Assembly (NCBI GenBank): GCA_015233155.1
Contig: JADFYG010000023.1
Span: 1-64,000, forward strand
Direction: 5' to 3'
Source of the DNA: Candidatus Rifleibacteriota bacterium
Lineage (GTDB): Bacteria > Muiribacteriota > Ozemobacteria > Ozemobacterales > Ozemobacteraceae
Length of the DNA stretch: 64,000 nucleotides
Shown here: positions 52,788 to 61,056 of the stretch, piece after piece
Numbering within the stretch: position 1 is the first letter of the stretch
Layout of the letters: each line of letters begins with the position of its first letter
Notes under the pieces: generated by a model
What the model was told of the DNA's origin: nothing
The model's database searches: none
What the model saw: the letters and a program-made list of their open reading frames with translations, nothing else
Translations under genes and position numbers: made by a program

Positions 52788-53240
52788 TCAGTTTATCGAG
52801 ATACCGAAAATCAGTACGCCGGCTCCGGATATTAGCGAAAGACCTGCGAATAAGGCAATAATGTAGAAAATATTGGTGTGAAAATTTCTGAAGCGTTCAC
52901 GGATTTTCGGCTTAACCACTTTTTTGATGCTCACGCCCAGAAAATATGCGCAGATCAGGCCTGTCAAAGCAAGAATGCCGAAGAAACCATGCCCATAGGT
53001 GTGTTGAAAGGCTTCCGGGGCATTAAGAACGCGCAGCGTTATAGCAATGCCGCCGATCATTCCGAGTATAATATATGCTAACAAACCATAAGCCCAGGAT
53101 ACGTGTTTTTCCAGCATTGATCCTCGATCAGAAAATTCAGGGGCATTTCCCTTGAGTCCGAGGATGGTTAATCCCAGCACTCGTTGCTGATACAAACACG
53201 CCAAGAAACCGAGCATGAACAAGGGGTGAATAAAACGCAT
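52788..53240 (-). CDS. Four-helix membrane protein (DUF4079/cytochrome b561-like)
   Basis: The 150-residue product has four helices with His residues near their ends: FIHPLFMLGFLACLYQQRV, KHVSWAYGLLAYIILGMIGG, YGHGFFGILALTGLICAYF and FHTNIFYIIALFAGLSLISG. This spacing of His residues resembles DUF4079 and cytochrome b561-type heme-binding bundles. Heme binding would suit a local heme supply but is not shown. It lies 42 bases after the zinc-ribbon protein gene and 89 bases before the TPR gene on the same strand. Confidence 0.55.
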   Translation of the reverse strand: MRFIHPLFMLGFLACLYQQRVLGLTILGLKGNAPEFSDRGSMLEKHVSWAYGLLAYIILGMIGGIAITLRVLNAPEAFQHTYGHGFFGILALTGLICAYFLGVSIKKVVKPKIRERFRNFHTNIFYIIALFAGLSLISGAGVLIFGISIN

Positions 53241-53282
53241 CGATTACCCTCCCGAATCTGAATCAAATGGTCAGGACTATCA

Positions 53283-55529
53283 TCAGCTGAACTTGGTGAT
53301 GTCAAAATCTTCAATATCAAATGGATCTTTCGCGGGTTTCCCCGCCTTTTTGTCATCGGGTTTCCCCGCCGCTCCTGGAGCTTTTCCCGGGGCAGAGACT
53401 CCTGGTTCCGGATTATCTAAATCGAGCAGATCACCAAGACCGAACGGATCATCTTTGCTGGGACCTTTCGGCGGACTTTTCAATGGCCCTTTCACTGAAG
53501 GCTTCACAAGAGGTTTGCCCGCAGGCTTGGCATCTGATTTCCCGCCGGGAGAATTGAACAGATCGAGGATTCCATAGTCGAGGTTGCTCAGATCTTCGAG
53601 TGGCTCGCGTCGACCGGGTTTATCAGGCTTCTCCGGCCCGGAAGATGTTTCACCGATCAGAGGTGCAAATGGATTGTCTTTGTCGACGGTGGTTTTGGAT
53701 GAAACACCCGGCTTGGAAACAGGCTTTGCGGGCGCGGAAGCGCCTCCGGGTTTCATCGGTGGAAGCGGCGTTTCATCATCCGATACATCGACCGCAGGTA
53801 ATGCAAAAGCCGGTTTAGCCGCTGGTTTGGAGGAAACGGGAGGAACTGTGGCGGATTTCATTGGTGGAAGCGGCGTATCATCGTCATCCGACAGGTCAGT
53901 GGCTGCAGGTAATGCAAAAGCCGGTTTGGCCGCTGGTTTGGCGGAAACGGGAGGAACGGCGGCAGATTTCATAGGCGGAAGCGGCGTATCGTCGTCAGAC
54001 AATATGGCGGCTGCAGGCAATGCAAAAGCCGGTTTAGCTGCTGGTTTGGCGGAAACGGGAGGAACGGCGGCAGATTTCATGGGCGGAAGCGGGGTATCAT
54101 CGTCAGACAATGCATCGACGGCTGGTAAATCAAATGCTGGTTTAGTCGCTGGTTTGGCGGAGACGGGTGGAGCGACAGCGGATTTCATCGGCGGAAGCGG
54201 TGTTTCGTCATTTTCTGACGATGTATCGACAACAGGTAATGTAAATGCCGGTTTAGCAGCCGGAAGTTTTTCATCGACCCCGGTATGTGATTTTGAAGAC
54301 GGGGCTTCTTCAGGGATTTTCATCGAAGCTGGCGATGTCTTGACATCTGATATCGGTGCAGATGGTGTTCGAACAGGATGAGACGCTGGCAAGGGCTTGA
54401 TTTCAGGCTTAACTGGTGGAAGCACCGGACTTTCAGCTGGAATAATGCCAGTATCCGCTTCATCCGGAACCGGATCGGAGTCTAATAGCGGATTTACGAG
54501 CCCGTCGCTGTCTGTTTTATCAGGCATCCCGGGAAGTCCTGAAAACAGATCTTCTGATTTCTCGGATGCAATGTTGCCCCTCAGGACAGGTTCGGGCTTC
54601 GTCACTGAAAAGGGTGTTTCGATTCGAATATCTTTTTGTGGAATAGCAGAAGGTGAAAAAACTTTTGCAGGAGGCTTCGAATTGACCGCAAACTCAGAAA
54701 GCTTATCCGGATCATCTTTGGGATGTCCCAGGGCTGCTTTAAACGCAGGTATGACAGGGTTAGGAGCAGCCGATAACGCAGGCGACGAAACGGTCGGTTT
54801 TTCTGATGTCAGCGGAATTTCAGACTTGGGCAACGTCTCTTTATTCGGAAGGGGAGACAGTCCGGGGCGAATATGACTTGCGGCAGGCGACACCTCTGTG
54901 GCTGGCTTCAATGATGGCGATTCCGGTAAGCCAGGTTTTGCGGGGATATCCGGTCGAATCGAGGATTTGCCTTCAAAAGGTCGCGTCGGGGTGTTCAAAG
55001 AAGGAGTGGCGCTGGCTGATCCACTAGTTGTTGTCTGAGGCGTGGACTTCGTAAATGGCGGACGGACTGGCTCCGCCTTTCGAAGCACCGGACGAGCAGG
55101 AAGTCGGGATGCTGTCGCGCCGTGATGCGTGGAATCGAGTTCGGCGAGAGGTTTTCCGCAACAGGGACAAAAATGAAAGACGACACCGCACTCAGGACAA
55201 TGAAAGTCTTTCCCGTCAGTATGTCCGACTCCGGATTTGCCAGCGGCACCACCCTTGGGTTCCCACTTGCCGGAATCGTTGCGAGCCCAGTTTTCGAGGT
55301 CAAGGGTCAGGCTTGTGACGCCGCGAATGGCGCGAAGACGCGATTCGAGAAACTTTATTTCAACAGGAACTTCGTCTGCGGGCTTCTCGAAGCCTACGAA
55401 GGCAAGAATGCCGGAAAGCGTTATTTCGCCACCGGCTACGCGGATTTTGAGTTTTGAAAAATCGACACGGCGTCCCGACAACTCTCGTCGTACAGCCGCG
55501 CTAATTTCTAGATCAGAAACCCCGCTCAC
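53283..55529 (-). CDS. BON-like/zinc-ribbon protein with long Pro-rich repeats
   Basis: The 748-residue product begins with a BON-like domain (DLEISAAVRRELSGRRVDFS, LKIRVAGGEITLSG, LRAIRGVTSLTLDL), then a zinc ribbon (FHCPECGVVFHFCPCCGKPL), then a long disordered Pro/Ser/Ala region containing about five repeats with the acidic-to-basic unit DDTPLPPMKSA...PPVSAKPAAKPAF, and a short acidic C terminus (KDPFDIEDFDITKFS). No single family covers it. It has no signal peptide and is probably cytosolic. The start is GTG 55529, five bases after GGAGG; a TTG at 55547 overlaps that site. The repeats explain a long open antisense frame here. Confidence 0.7.
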   Translation of the reverse strand: MSGVSDLEISAAVRRELSGRRVDFSKLKIRVAGGEITLSGILAFVGFEKPADEVPVEIKFLESRLRAIRGVTSLTLDLENWARNDSGKWEPKGGAAGKSGVGHTDGKDFHCPECGVVFHFCPCCGKPLAELDSTHHGATASRLPARPVLRKAEPVRPPFTKSTPQTTTSGSASATPSLNTPTRPFEGKSSIRPDIPAKPGLPESPSLKPATEVSPAASHIRPGLSPLPNKETLPKSEIPLTSEKPTVSSPALSAAPNPVIPAFKAALGHPKDDPDKLSEFAVNSKPPAKVFSPSAIPQKDIRIETPFSVTKPEPVLRGNIASEKSEDLFSGLPGMPDKTDSDGLVNPLLDSDPVPDEADTGIIPAESPVLPPVKPEIKPLPASHPVRTPSAPISDVKTSPASMKIPEEAPSSKSHTGVDEKLPAAKPAFTLPVVDTSSENDETPLPPMKSAVAPPVSAKPATKPAFDLPAVDALSDDDTPLPPMKSAAVPPVSAKPAAKPAFALPAAAILSDDDTPLPPMKSAAVPPVSAKPAAKPAFALPAATDLSDDDDTPLPPMKSATVPPVSSKPAAKPAFALPAVDVSDDETPLPPMKPGGASAPAKPVSKPGVSSKTTVDKDNPFAPLIGETSSGPEKPDKPGRREPLEDLSNLDYGILDLFNSPGGKSDAKPAGKPLVKPSVKGPLKSPPKGPSKDDPFGLGDLLDLDNPEPGVSAPGKAPGAAGKPDDKKAGKPAKDPFDIEDFDITKFS
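53750..54260 (-). repeat. In-frame repeats in the zinc-ribbon/Pro-rich protein gene
   Basis: About five units of 33-36 residues carry (D/E)-TPLPPMK, PPVSAKPA and KPAF(A/D)LPA. Adjacent copies are nearly identical at DNA level, so copy number may vary between strains. Confidence 0.75.
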
Positions 55530-55574
55530 ATTTACCTCCGACCCCAAGCCTCAACAAGGCGAAATCGGGGTCGA

Positions 55575-55691
55575 TCAGCCTTCACCGATGCCCTTGATCA
55601 CCCACACTGATAGAAAAAGATTGAGTGAGCAGATCAGGATATTTCTCATCAACTGCCCGACCATTGCGGGAAATAACATCGCTATTGACAT
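55575..55691 (-). CDS. Possible small membrane protein
   Basis: A 38-residue reading frame (SIAMLFPAMVGQLMRNILIC then SLNLFLSVWVIKGIGEG) is mostly one hydrophobic helix. AAAGGGG precedes its ATG by six bases and it ends 45 bases before the zinc-ribbon protein gene. No family is recognised, and it may be chance. Confidence 0.3.
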   Translation of the reverse strand: MSIAMLFPAMVGQLMRNILICSLNLFLSVWVIKGIGEG

Positions 55692-55840
55692 GATGGCCCC
55701 TTTCCTAATTTCGGCACATGCGAATGATTTTGTGAGATTATAACACAATCTTCCTTCAGACAAGGAGATAAAGAAATTGCGATAATTATTTTGGGTGGTG
55801 GGGTAATTTAACTGATGCGGCTATTATTGTGTCTTTTTTT

Positions 55841-55870
55841 ATCTGTGTTCATCCGTGTCCATCTGTGGTT
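55841..55870. repeat. Three tandem ATCTGTG-type decamers
   Basis: ATCTGTGTTC, ATCCGTGTCC and ATCTGTGGTT follow each other directly in the gap between the 55575 frame and miaA. The reverse-oriented relative is at 44717-44742. The rest of this gap (55692-55916) shows no gene. Confidence 0.5.
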
Positions 55871-55916
55871 AAATTTGGTCGTCAGTTAAGAGTATTCCAC
55901 TACCTTATTTTGCAGG

Positions 55917-56879
55917 TTACTTCGCGGTCAGGAAATTCCTGACCATAAATTTAATGCGACTCTCGGCGCCGGGCTCTGATAAATCGATTGGTTCCACTCC
56001 TGGACGACGTTTAAACCAGGTTACCTGTCGCTTCGCATACTGCCGTGTATGGATATTTATTTGTTCGACAGTATCATCCAAATCCGTCTCACCTTGAAAA
56101 TATGAACGCCATTCGGCATAACCTATTGTCCGCATTCCGGGAGCGGACCAATCGTAAAGCTCATTCAGTCGTTTAACCTCGTCGCGTAAACCCATCGTGA
56201 GCATATTTTGTATGCGTTGTTCCATTCGCTCGCAAAGCATGTCCCTAGGAAAATCAACGACTATCGGCAATATACGCGCATGGAGCGGAGAAACTTCGGC
56301 GCGTGCTTCCGAGAGTGGCCGACCCGTTGCGTGAATGATTTCCAGTGCCCGCATTACGCGGCGAGGGTTGGAAATATCTATGGAAAGAGCGGCAGCCGGA
56401 TCAATTCGCCGCAGTTCATCGACAAGCGCGAATGTGCCGTCGAGCTCCAACATCTCCTGCAGCCGATGTCGGATATTTTTGTCAACGTTGATATCCGGTA
56501 ATCCCCGAGTCAAGGCTTCGTAGTAAAAACCCGTTCCGCCGACCAGCAGCGGCAAACCGCCGGAGGCCCAGAGTTTGGCTAGCACCAGACGGCCCTGACG
56601 AGCGAATTCTCCGGCGCTGAAAGTTTCGTCCGGGGAAACAAGATCGAGAAGATGGTGGGGGATTTCCTGTCGGTCCATTCTGCCGGGCTTTGCTGTTCCG
56701 ATTTCCATCTCGCGATATATCTGTCTGGAATCGGAGTTCAGAATCTCGCAGCCAAAACAGCGGGCAAGCGACATCGCAACTTCGCTTTTCCCGCAGGCTG
56801 TCGGCCCCAGAATTGCTATCAGCGGCGGAAGCAAACCCTCAGATGAGGATTCATTGTGATCAGCTTCGAAGAAAGGCAT
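55917..56879 (-). CDS. miaA: tRNA dimethylallyltransferase
   Basis: The 320-residue product has the P-loop AILGPTACGKSEVAMSLARC, LNSDSRQIYREMEIGTAKP, PHHLLDLVSPDETFSAGEFA, VGGTGFYYEALTRGLPD and KRQVTWFKRR, all typical of MiaA. It puts a dimethylallyl group on A37 of tRNAs reading codons that start with U (i6A). Its start lies inside the last 20 bases of mutL, as in many bacteria where mutL and miaA are neighbours. It is the last gene of a seven-gene minus-strand run. Confidence 0.95.
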   Translation of the reverse strand: MPFFEADHNESSSEGLLPPLIAILGPTACGKSEVAMSLARCFGCEILNSDSRQIYREMEIGTAKPGRMDRQEIPHHLLDLVSPDETFSAGEFARQGRLVLAKLWASGGLPLLVGGTGFYYEALTRGLPDINVDKNIRHRLQEMLELDGTFALVDELRRIDPAAALSIDISNPRRVMRALEIIHATGRPLSEARAEVSPLHARILPIVVDFPRDMLCERMEQRIQNMLTMGLRDEVKRLNELYDWSAPGMRTIGYAEWRSYFQGETDLDDTVEQINIHTRQYAKRQVTWFKRRPGVEPIDLSEPGAESRIKFMVRNFLTAK

Positions 56880-58836
56880 GTTCGATCTGTTTTAACGTCA
56901 GGCGCAATGCGGTTGGTCTGCCATGCGGGCATGTGAATGGATTCTTTGTTTTCAACAGCTGTTCAAACAGCGAACGCATCTCCACCTCTCGCAGCACATC
57001 GCCTGCTTTAATTGCGGCCTTGCATGCCATCATCTTGAACAGATCAGATTTAATTTCGGCTATCGTCCGACCTTCCCAGCCTCCAAGGAGCTGGCCGAGA
57101 AAATCCTGGACGCTGTCATTGCCTGCGGAATGACCATCCAGAATCGGCACCGCCGTCGCATAGAACTGGCCATCTTCCTCCTGTTGAATTGAAAAACCAA
57201 GATGACGCAATTCGTCACCCCGCTCCAGCATCAAATATCGCTCTGATGGCAGCAGCTTCAGCGGTATCGGAAACAGAAGCGGCTGTGCATGAACCCGCTC
57301 TTCACGGTAAGCTTCCACGTAAGTATCAAAAAGAATGCGTTCGTGTGCGGCGTGTTGATCGATTATGAACAAACCCTCGCGATCCTCGCCGAGCAGATAA
57401 CTGTTCATGAGCTGACACAGGATACGCGGGGATTGAAGCACATCAACCGGTATCAGCGCACCTGATCCCGGGAGTGTGCCAGGCTGGGCGGGAGATGCAC
57501 CGAAAGCAGTAAAACCCGTGGCGCCCGGACGCAGAGTATAACTGCGAGCCGTAGGCTGCGGGTTGAATCCGGTGTTGGGAAATGTTTGTCCGGTTTTTCC
57601 CGGGGTGAGGGGGGGGGCGACAGGATGATGCGATGCCTCTCGTCCGGTGGGGAAACTGAATTCCGGGGTGGCATTGGGAGGCTCACCGACTCCGGGAGTT
57701 GTTTCAATCAATTCGCGCGTGACCGGCGTGGGAAAGTTGCTGGACGAGGCTGACTCAGACTCAATATCGTCAATGGCGCCCGCACCGCCGGGACCTGTCG
57801 GCGATACTATGCTGAGCCCTGAGAGACACGTTTGAAGTGTCTCCAGAACGAGGCCGAATATGAATCTTTCGTCGCGGAATCTTACTTCAGTCTTCTGCGG
57901 ATGCACGTTAACATCGACCATCTCGCCCGGCAGACGCAAATCGAAGATCAATACCGGATAACGCCCCTTTGGAAAAAAGGCGGCCAGGGCTTTGGAAATG
58001 GCTTGCGAAAGCAGTTTGGATCTTACATAACGTCTGTTGACCAGCGTCGTCATGAAGCGGGCAGCTGACCGGGCCTGATTCGGGGGAGAAATGAAACCAC
58101 GCAAGGTCACGCCCGGAAGCGTGCTTTGTGGCTCATTAAGCGGAATCATGCTCTTGGTTATTTCGGGGCCATAGACGGCAAGCACCGCATCGGTAAGGTT
58201 TCCCTGCCCGGTCGAACTTGCTACGGCCACATTAGCGCGGGTAAAACGAAAGGCCAGTTCCGGATATCCCAGCATGTAATGGCAAATGATGTCGGAAATC
58301 TGTGCCATCTCGACCGCGATACTTTTCATGAACTTGCGGCGTGCCGGAATATTGTAGAAAAGGTTTTTCACCTGAATCATTGTCCCGCGCGGATGGGCGA
58401 TGGACTCGACTGAGCTGATGCGCCCGCCATCACACTGAACACGGGTTCCGATAGAGAAATCCTCGCGATGCGTTATAAGGGTAACGCGAGATACTGATGC
58501 TATGCTTGCTAGAGCTTCACCGCGAAATCCGAGTGTGCCGATAGCGTTAAGCTCGTCCGCGGTGGAAATTTTGCTGGTGGCATGCTGGCTGAAGGCAAGA
58601 ACCGCGTCAGCCTGACACATTCCGATGCCATCGTCGACAATTTCTATAAGTTTCTGGCCGCCGTCTTTTATCTCGATCTCTATACAGCGCGCCTGAGCGT
58701 CGATCGCATTCTCAATAAGTTCCTTGACTACCGAAGCGGGCCGCTCGACAACTTCGCCCGCTGCAATCTGACTGACGACTGTTTCATCGAGAACATGAAT
58801 TACGCTGTCTTGTGCGATCTGTGGAGTAGCTTTCAT
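56860..58836 (-). CDS. mutL: DNA mismatch repair protein MutL
   Basis: The 658-residue product has the GHKL ATPase N terminus: IAAGEVVERPASVVKELIEN, DGIGMCQADAVLAFSQHATS, LNAIGTLGFRGEALASI and the FYNIPARRKFM region. A Pro/Gly-rich linker (about 345-460) leads to the dimerisation domain with FIIDQHAAHERILFDTY and CPHGRPTALRL. The endonuclease motif DQHA-x2-E-x4-E ends in Asp here rather than Glu, so nicking activity probably remains but is not certain. It couples MutS mismatch detection to strand removal. It overlaps tsaD by four bases upstream and miaA by 20 downstream. No mutS is in the window. Confidence 0.94.
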   Translation of the reverse strand: MKATPQIAQDSVIHVLDETVVSQIAAGEVVERPASVVKELIENAIDAQARCIEIEIKDGGQKLIEIVDDGIGMCQADAVLAFSQHATSKISTADELNAIGTLGFRGEALASIASVSRVTLITHREDFSIGTRVQCDGGRISSVESIAHPRGTMIQVKNLFYNIPARRKFMKSIAVEMAQISDIICHYMLGYPELAFRFTRANVAVASSTGQGNLTDAVLAVYGPEITKSMIPLNEPQSTLPGVTLRGFISPPNQARSAARFMTTLVNRRYVRSKLLSQAISKALAAFFPKGRYPVLIFDLRLPGEMVDVNVHPQKTEVRFRDERFIFGLVLETLQTCLSGLSIVSPTGPGGAGAIDDIESESASSSNFPTPVTRELIETTPGVGEPPNATPEFSFPTGREASHHPVAPPLTPGKTGQTFPNTGFNPQPTARSYTLRPGATGFTAFGASPAQPGTLPGSGALIPVDVLQSPRILCQLMNSYLLGEDREGLFIIDQHAAHERILFDTYVEAYREERVHAQPLLFPIPLKLLPSERYLMLERGDELRHLGFSIQQEEDGQFYATAVPILDGHSAGNDSVQDFLGQLLGGWEGRTIAEIKSDLFKMMACKAAIKAGDVLREVEMRSLFEQLLKTKNPFTCPHGRPTALRLTLKQIEHAFLRS

Positions 58837-59861
58837 GATGGTTTTATCCAGAAGGGGAGGGGATCACCCATGGACCAATCGGCAAGCGCATTGACAGTAA
58901 GCGTATTGCAGTCAGTCCAGGAGTTTGCCGTAAAAAAACCGTGAGCGGCTACCATGGCGGCATTGTCGGTGCATAGTGAGGGCGGAGGAATCAGGAGTTC
59001 GACTCCGCGAGCTTCGGCCAGTCGTGCAGCCTGAGCACGCAGCTCTGAATTGGCGGCGACTCCTCCTGCGATGACGAGTCGTGACATAGGATATTCGATC
59101 AGTGCCGCTCCGACTTTTGATATAAGAGTTTCCGCAACCGCATTCTGGAGACTTGCGCACAGGTCATTCAGTGAAAGCGAGTCTCCGGCTCTATCGATAA
59201 CAGCGATGGTTGCTGTTTTCAGCCCCGAAAAGCTGAAACCGTAACCACGGCGGATGAGTGGGCGGGGAAGCTGATATCGGTCCGGATTGCCGGATATGGA
59301 CTCCTTCTGAATTGCCGGACCTCCCGGATATCCAAGCCCAATTCGTCGTGCAATCTTGTCAAAAAGCTCTCCGGGTGCATCGTCAGCTGTGCGACCGAGG
59401 GTGACATAATCGCGGATGCCTCGCGCGATGAGCATATTAGAGTGCCCTCCCGAGACAACGAGACCAAGAAAAGGGTATTCGGGGGGGCGACCGGCAGCCA
59501 GAAATGCCGCTTCGAGGTGTGCTTCAAGATGGTGTATCGGGATAAAAGGTTTGCGAAGAGCCCACGCAATGGCTTTTCCCGCCGCGACACCGACGAGTAA
59601 TGCTCCGAGTAAGCCGGGGCCTGTTGTGACTGCGATCTGATCGATTTCTTCCAGCGTGAGTTGCGCGGCGGCGAGCAGCTCGCGGATCAGGGGGTTTATA
59701 GCCTCGAGGTGCTTACGCGATGCGACTTCAGGAACGACCCCTCCGAACCGCCGATGCGTCTCGATTTGCGACGAGAGCAAACTGGCACGAATTCTCACTC
59801 CATTTTCAACGAGAGCCAGTGAGGTATCGTCGCAGGAACTTTCTATGCCCAGTGTGATCAT
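58833..59861 (-). CDS. tsaD: tRNA N6-adenosine threonylcarbamoyltransferase TsaD
   Basis: The 342-residue product matches TsaD (Kae1/YgjD): LGIESSCDDTSLALVENG, HRRFGGVVPEVASRKHLEAI, metal motif IPIHHLEAHLEAAF, LVVSGGHSNML, GLGYPGGPAIQK and VIAGGVAANSELR. It transfers threonylcarbamoyl from TC-AMP to A37 of ANN-decoding tRNAs, with TsaB and TsaE. It overlaps tsaB by four bases and mutL by four, so it is tightly coupled. Confidence 0.96.
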   Translation of the reverse strand: MITLGIESSCDDTSLALVENGVRIRASLLSSQIETHRRFGGVVPEVASRKHLEAINPLIRELLAAAQLTLEEIDQIAVTTGPGLLGALLVGVAAGKAIAWALRKPFIPIHHLEAHLEAAFLAAGRPPEYPFLGLVVSGGHSNMLIARGIRDYVTLGRTADDAPGELFDKIARRIGLGYPGGPAIQKESISGNPDRYQLPRPLIRRGYGFSFSGLKTATIAVIDRAGDSLSLNDLCASLQNAVAETLISKVGAALIEYPMSRLVIAGGVAANSELRAQAARLAEARGVELLIPPPSLCTDNAAMVAAHGFFTANSWTDCNTLTVNALADWSMGDPLPFWIKPS

Positions 59862-60562
59862 CCTCGTTTTACCAGGTTGATTTCAGCCAGTGGCGGAATA
59901 ACGTAGAGGGGGGCGATTTGCAGAAGAAGTTCAAAATCGTCATGGGCAGTGGCTGAGTTATGCTGTGTCATCAGGTGATGAAGAGCTTCGGGGGAGGGAT
60001 CGACTGTCCTGATAATCGAGTCGCCATACCATATTCCAAAATGTGGGCGTCCGTCACCTGCATCAGATCGTGCGACAAGTGTTAAGCGTTCCTCGACAGA
60101 GGAGCCCATGTGGGATGTCGCTTCAAGATCACTGTCGATGTCCAGTGCAAAAACCTTGTCGCGCAATGCGGGAACTGAAATCCTTATCGGACCACGCTCA
60201 CCAGAGGCTGCAAGTGTCGCGATCGCCCAGTCGAACAGAGAGATGCCTGACAATGGTTTTCCTGAGACTTGCGAAAGTGTTCGAAGAAAGGCCACGGCCG
60301 TACGAACACCCGTGAGACTGCCTGGTCCGATGCCGACTCCAATCCGCTCAATATGTTCGAAAGTCAGATTCGTGGCGACAAGCATCTCGTCGAGAAATAC
60401 TGTAAGCCGAGCGGCGAAGTCCTGACGGCTTTCCCATGAGAAGGCGCGAAAGGTCGGTGATCCGCTGTTCGGATCTGACGCGGCAAAACCGACCTGACCG
60501 ACGATACGCGGTCGCGAAGCATCGAGAAATATATAGGGCAGCGCGCGTGCGGATTTCGTCAC
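59858..60562 (-). CDS. tsaB: tRNA threonylcarbamoyladenosine biosynthesis protein TsaB
   Basis: The 234-residue product has the ASKHA fold of TsaB: YIFLDASRPRIVGQVGF, HIERIGVGIGPGSLTGVRTA and FLRTLSQVSGKPLSG. It is the inactive TsaD-like partner that forms the heterodimer scaffold. The start is GTG 60562, with AGGAGG nine bases upstream; this gives a four-base GTGA overlap with the tsaE stop, like the other joins in this operon, whereas ATG 60592 would overlap more. Confidence 0.88.
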   Translation of the reverse strand: MTKSARALPYIFLDASRPRIVGQVGFAASDPNSGSPTFRAFSWESRQDFAARLTVFLDEMLVATNLTFEHIERIGVGIGPGSLTGVRTAVAFLRTLSQVSGKPLSGISLFDWAIATLAASGERGPIRISVPALRDKVFALDIDSDLEATSHMGSSVEERLTLVARSDAGDGRPHFGIWYGDSIIRTVDPSPEALHHLMTQHNSATAHDDFELLLQIAPLYVIPPLAEINLVKRG

Positions 60563-61056
60563 GGACACGCGCCTCCTTTTCTGAGCGTCCATTTGATGCT
60601 GCGGCAGTTAGTATCATCGTCACTGCCGGACGGACATTTCGACGGTGCCAGGATAACCTCAAGATGCGGCCAGCCAGCCAGCTCAGGAACTCGCTCGGAC
60701 CACTCGACAACGCATGGGAACCCCGCATCCAGAATTTCGAACAGACCAACGTCGTAGACTTCCTCGAGACAGCCTAACCGGTACAAATCGAGATGGTATA
60801 AAGTTCTGTCACCCCGACGGTATACGTTGAGAATTGTATACGTTGGGCTGGACACATTGTCATCAATGCCAAGACCAGCGGCAAAACCGCGAGTCCAGGT
60901 AGTTTTTCCGGCGCCAAAGGGGCCCTGCAATAATATCAGGGCCTGCGGAAACACTTTCGCCAGGCGTGCGGCATGAGCCAATGTATCTTTATCTGAACGG
61001 CTGATGACTTGCCCGTCATCGGGAAGTATCTCGCCGTTTTTGATGGGTTTGCTCAT
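60559..61056 (-). CDS. tsaE: tRNA threonylcarbamoyladenosine biosynthesis ATPase TsaE
   Basis: The 165-residue product has the TsaE P-loop LILLQGPFGAGKTTWTRG, then SSPTYTILNVYRRGDRTLYH, LDLYRLGCLEEVYDVGLFEI and CVVEWSERVPEL. It is the ATPase that turns over the TsaB-TsaD complex during t6A synthesis. ATG 61056 shares one base with the helicase stop (TGATG); an in-frame start at 61110 would overlap the helicase by 55 bases. The C terminus has an extra short Cys-containing tail. Confidence 0.92.
   Translation of the reverse strand: MSKPIKNGEILPDDGQVISRSDKDTLAHAARLAKVFPQALILLQGPFGAGKTTWTRGFAAGLGIDDNVSSPTYTILNVYRRGDRTLYHLDLYRLGCLEEVYDVGLFEILDAGFPCVVEWSERVPELAGWPHLEVILAPSKCPSGSDDDTNCRSIKWTLRKGGACP

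Noticed and set aside
53584-54381. A 265-residue plus-strand frame rich in Gly/Ser/Val
   Set aside because: It mirrors the repeat region of the Pro-rich protein gene on the minus strand; its own repeats are just the complement of those repeats.
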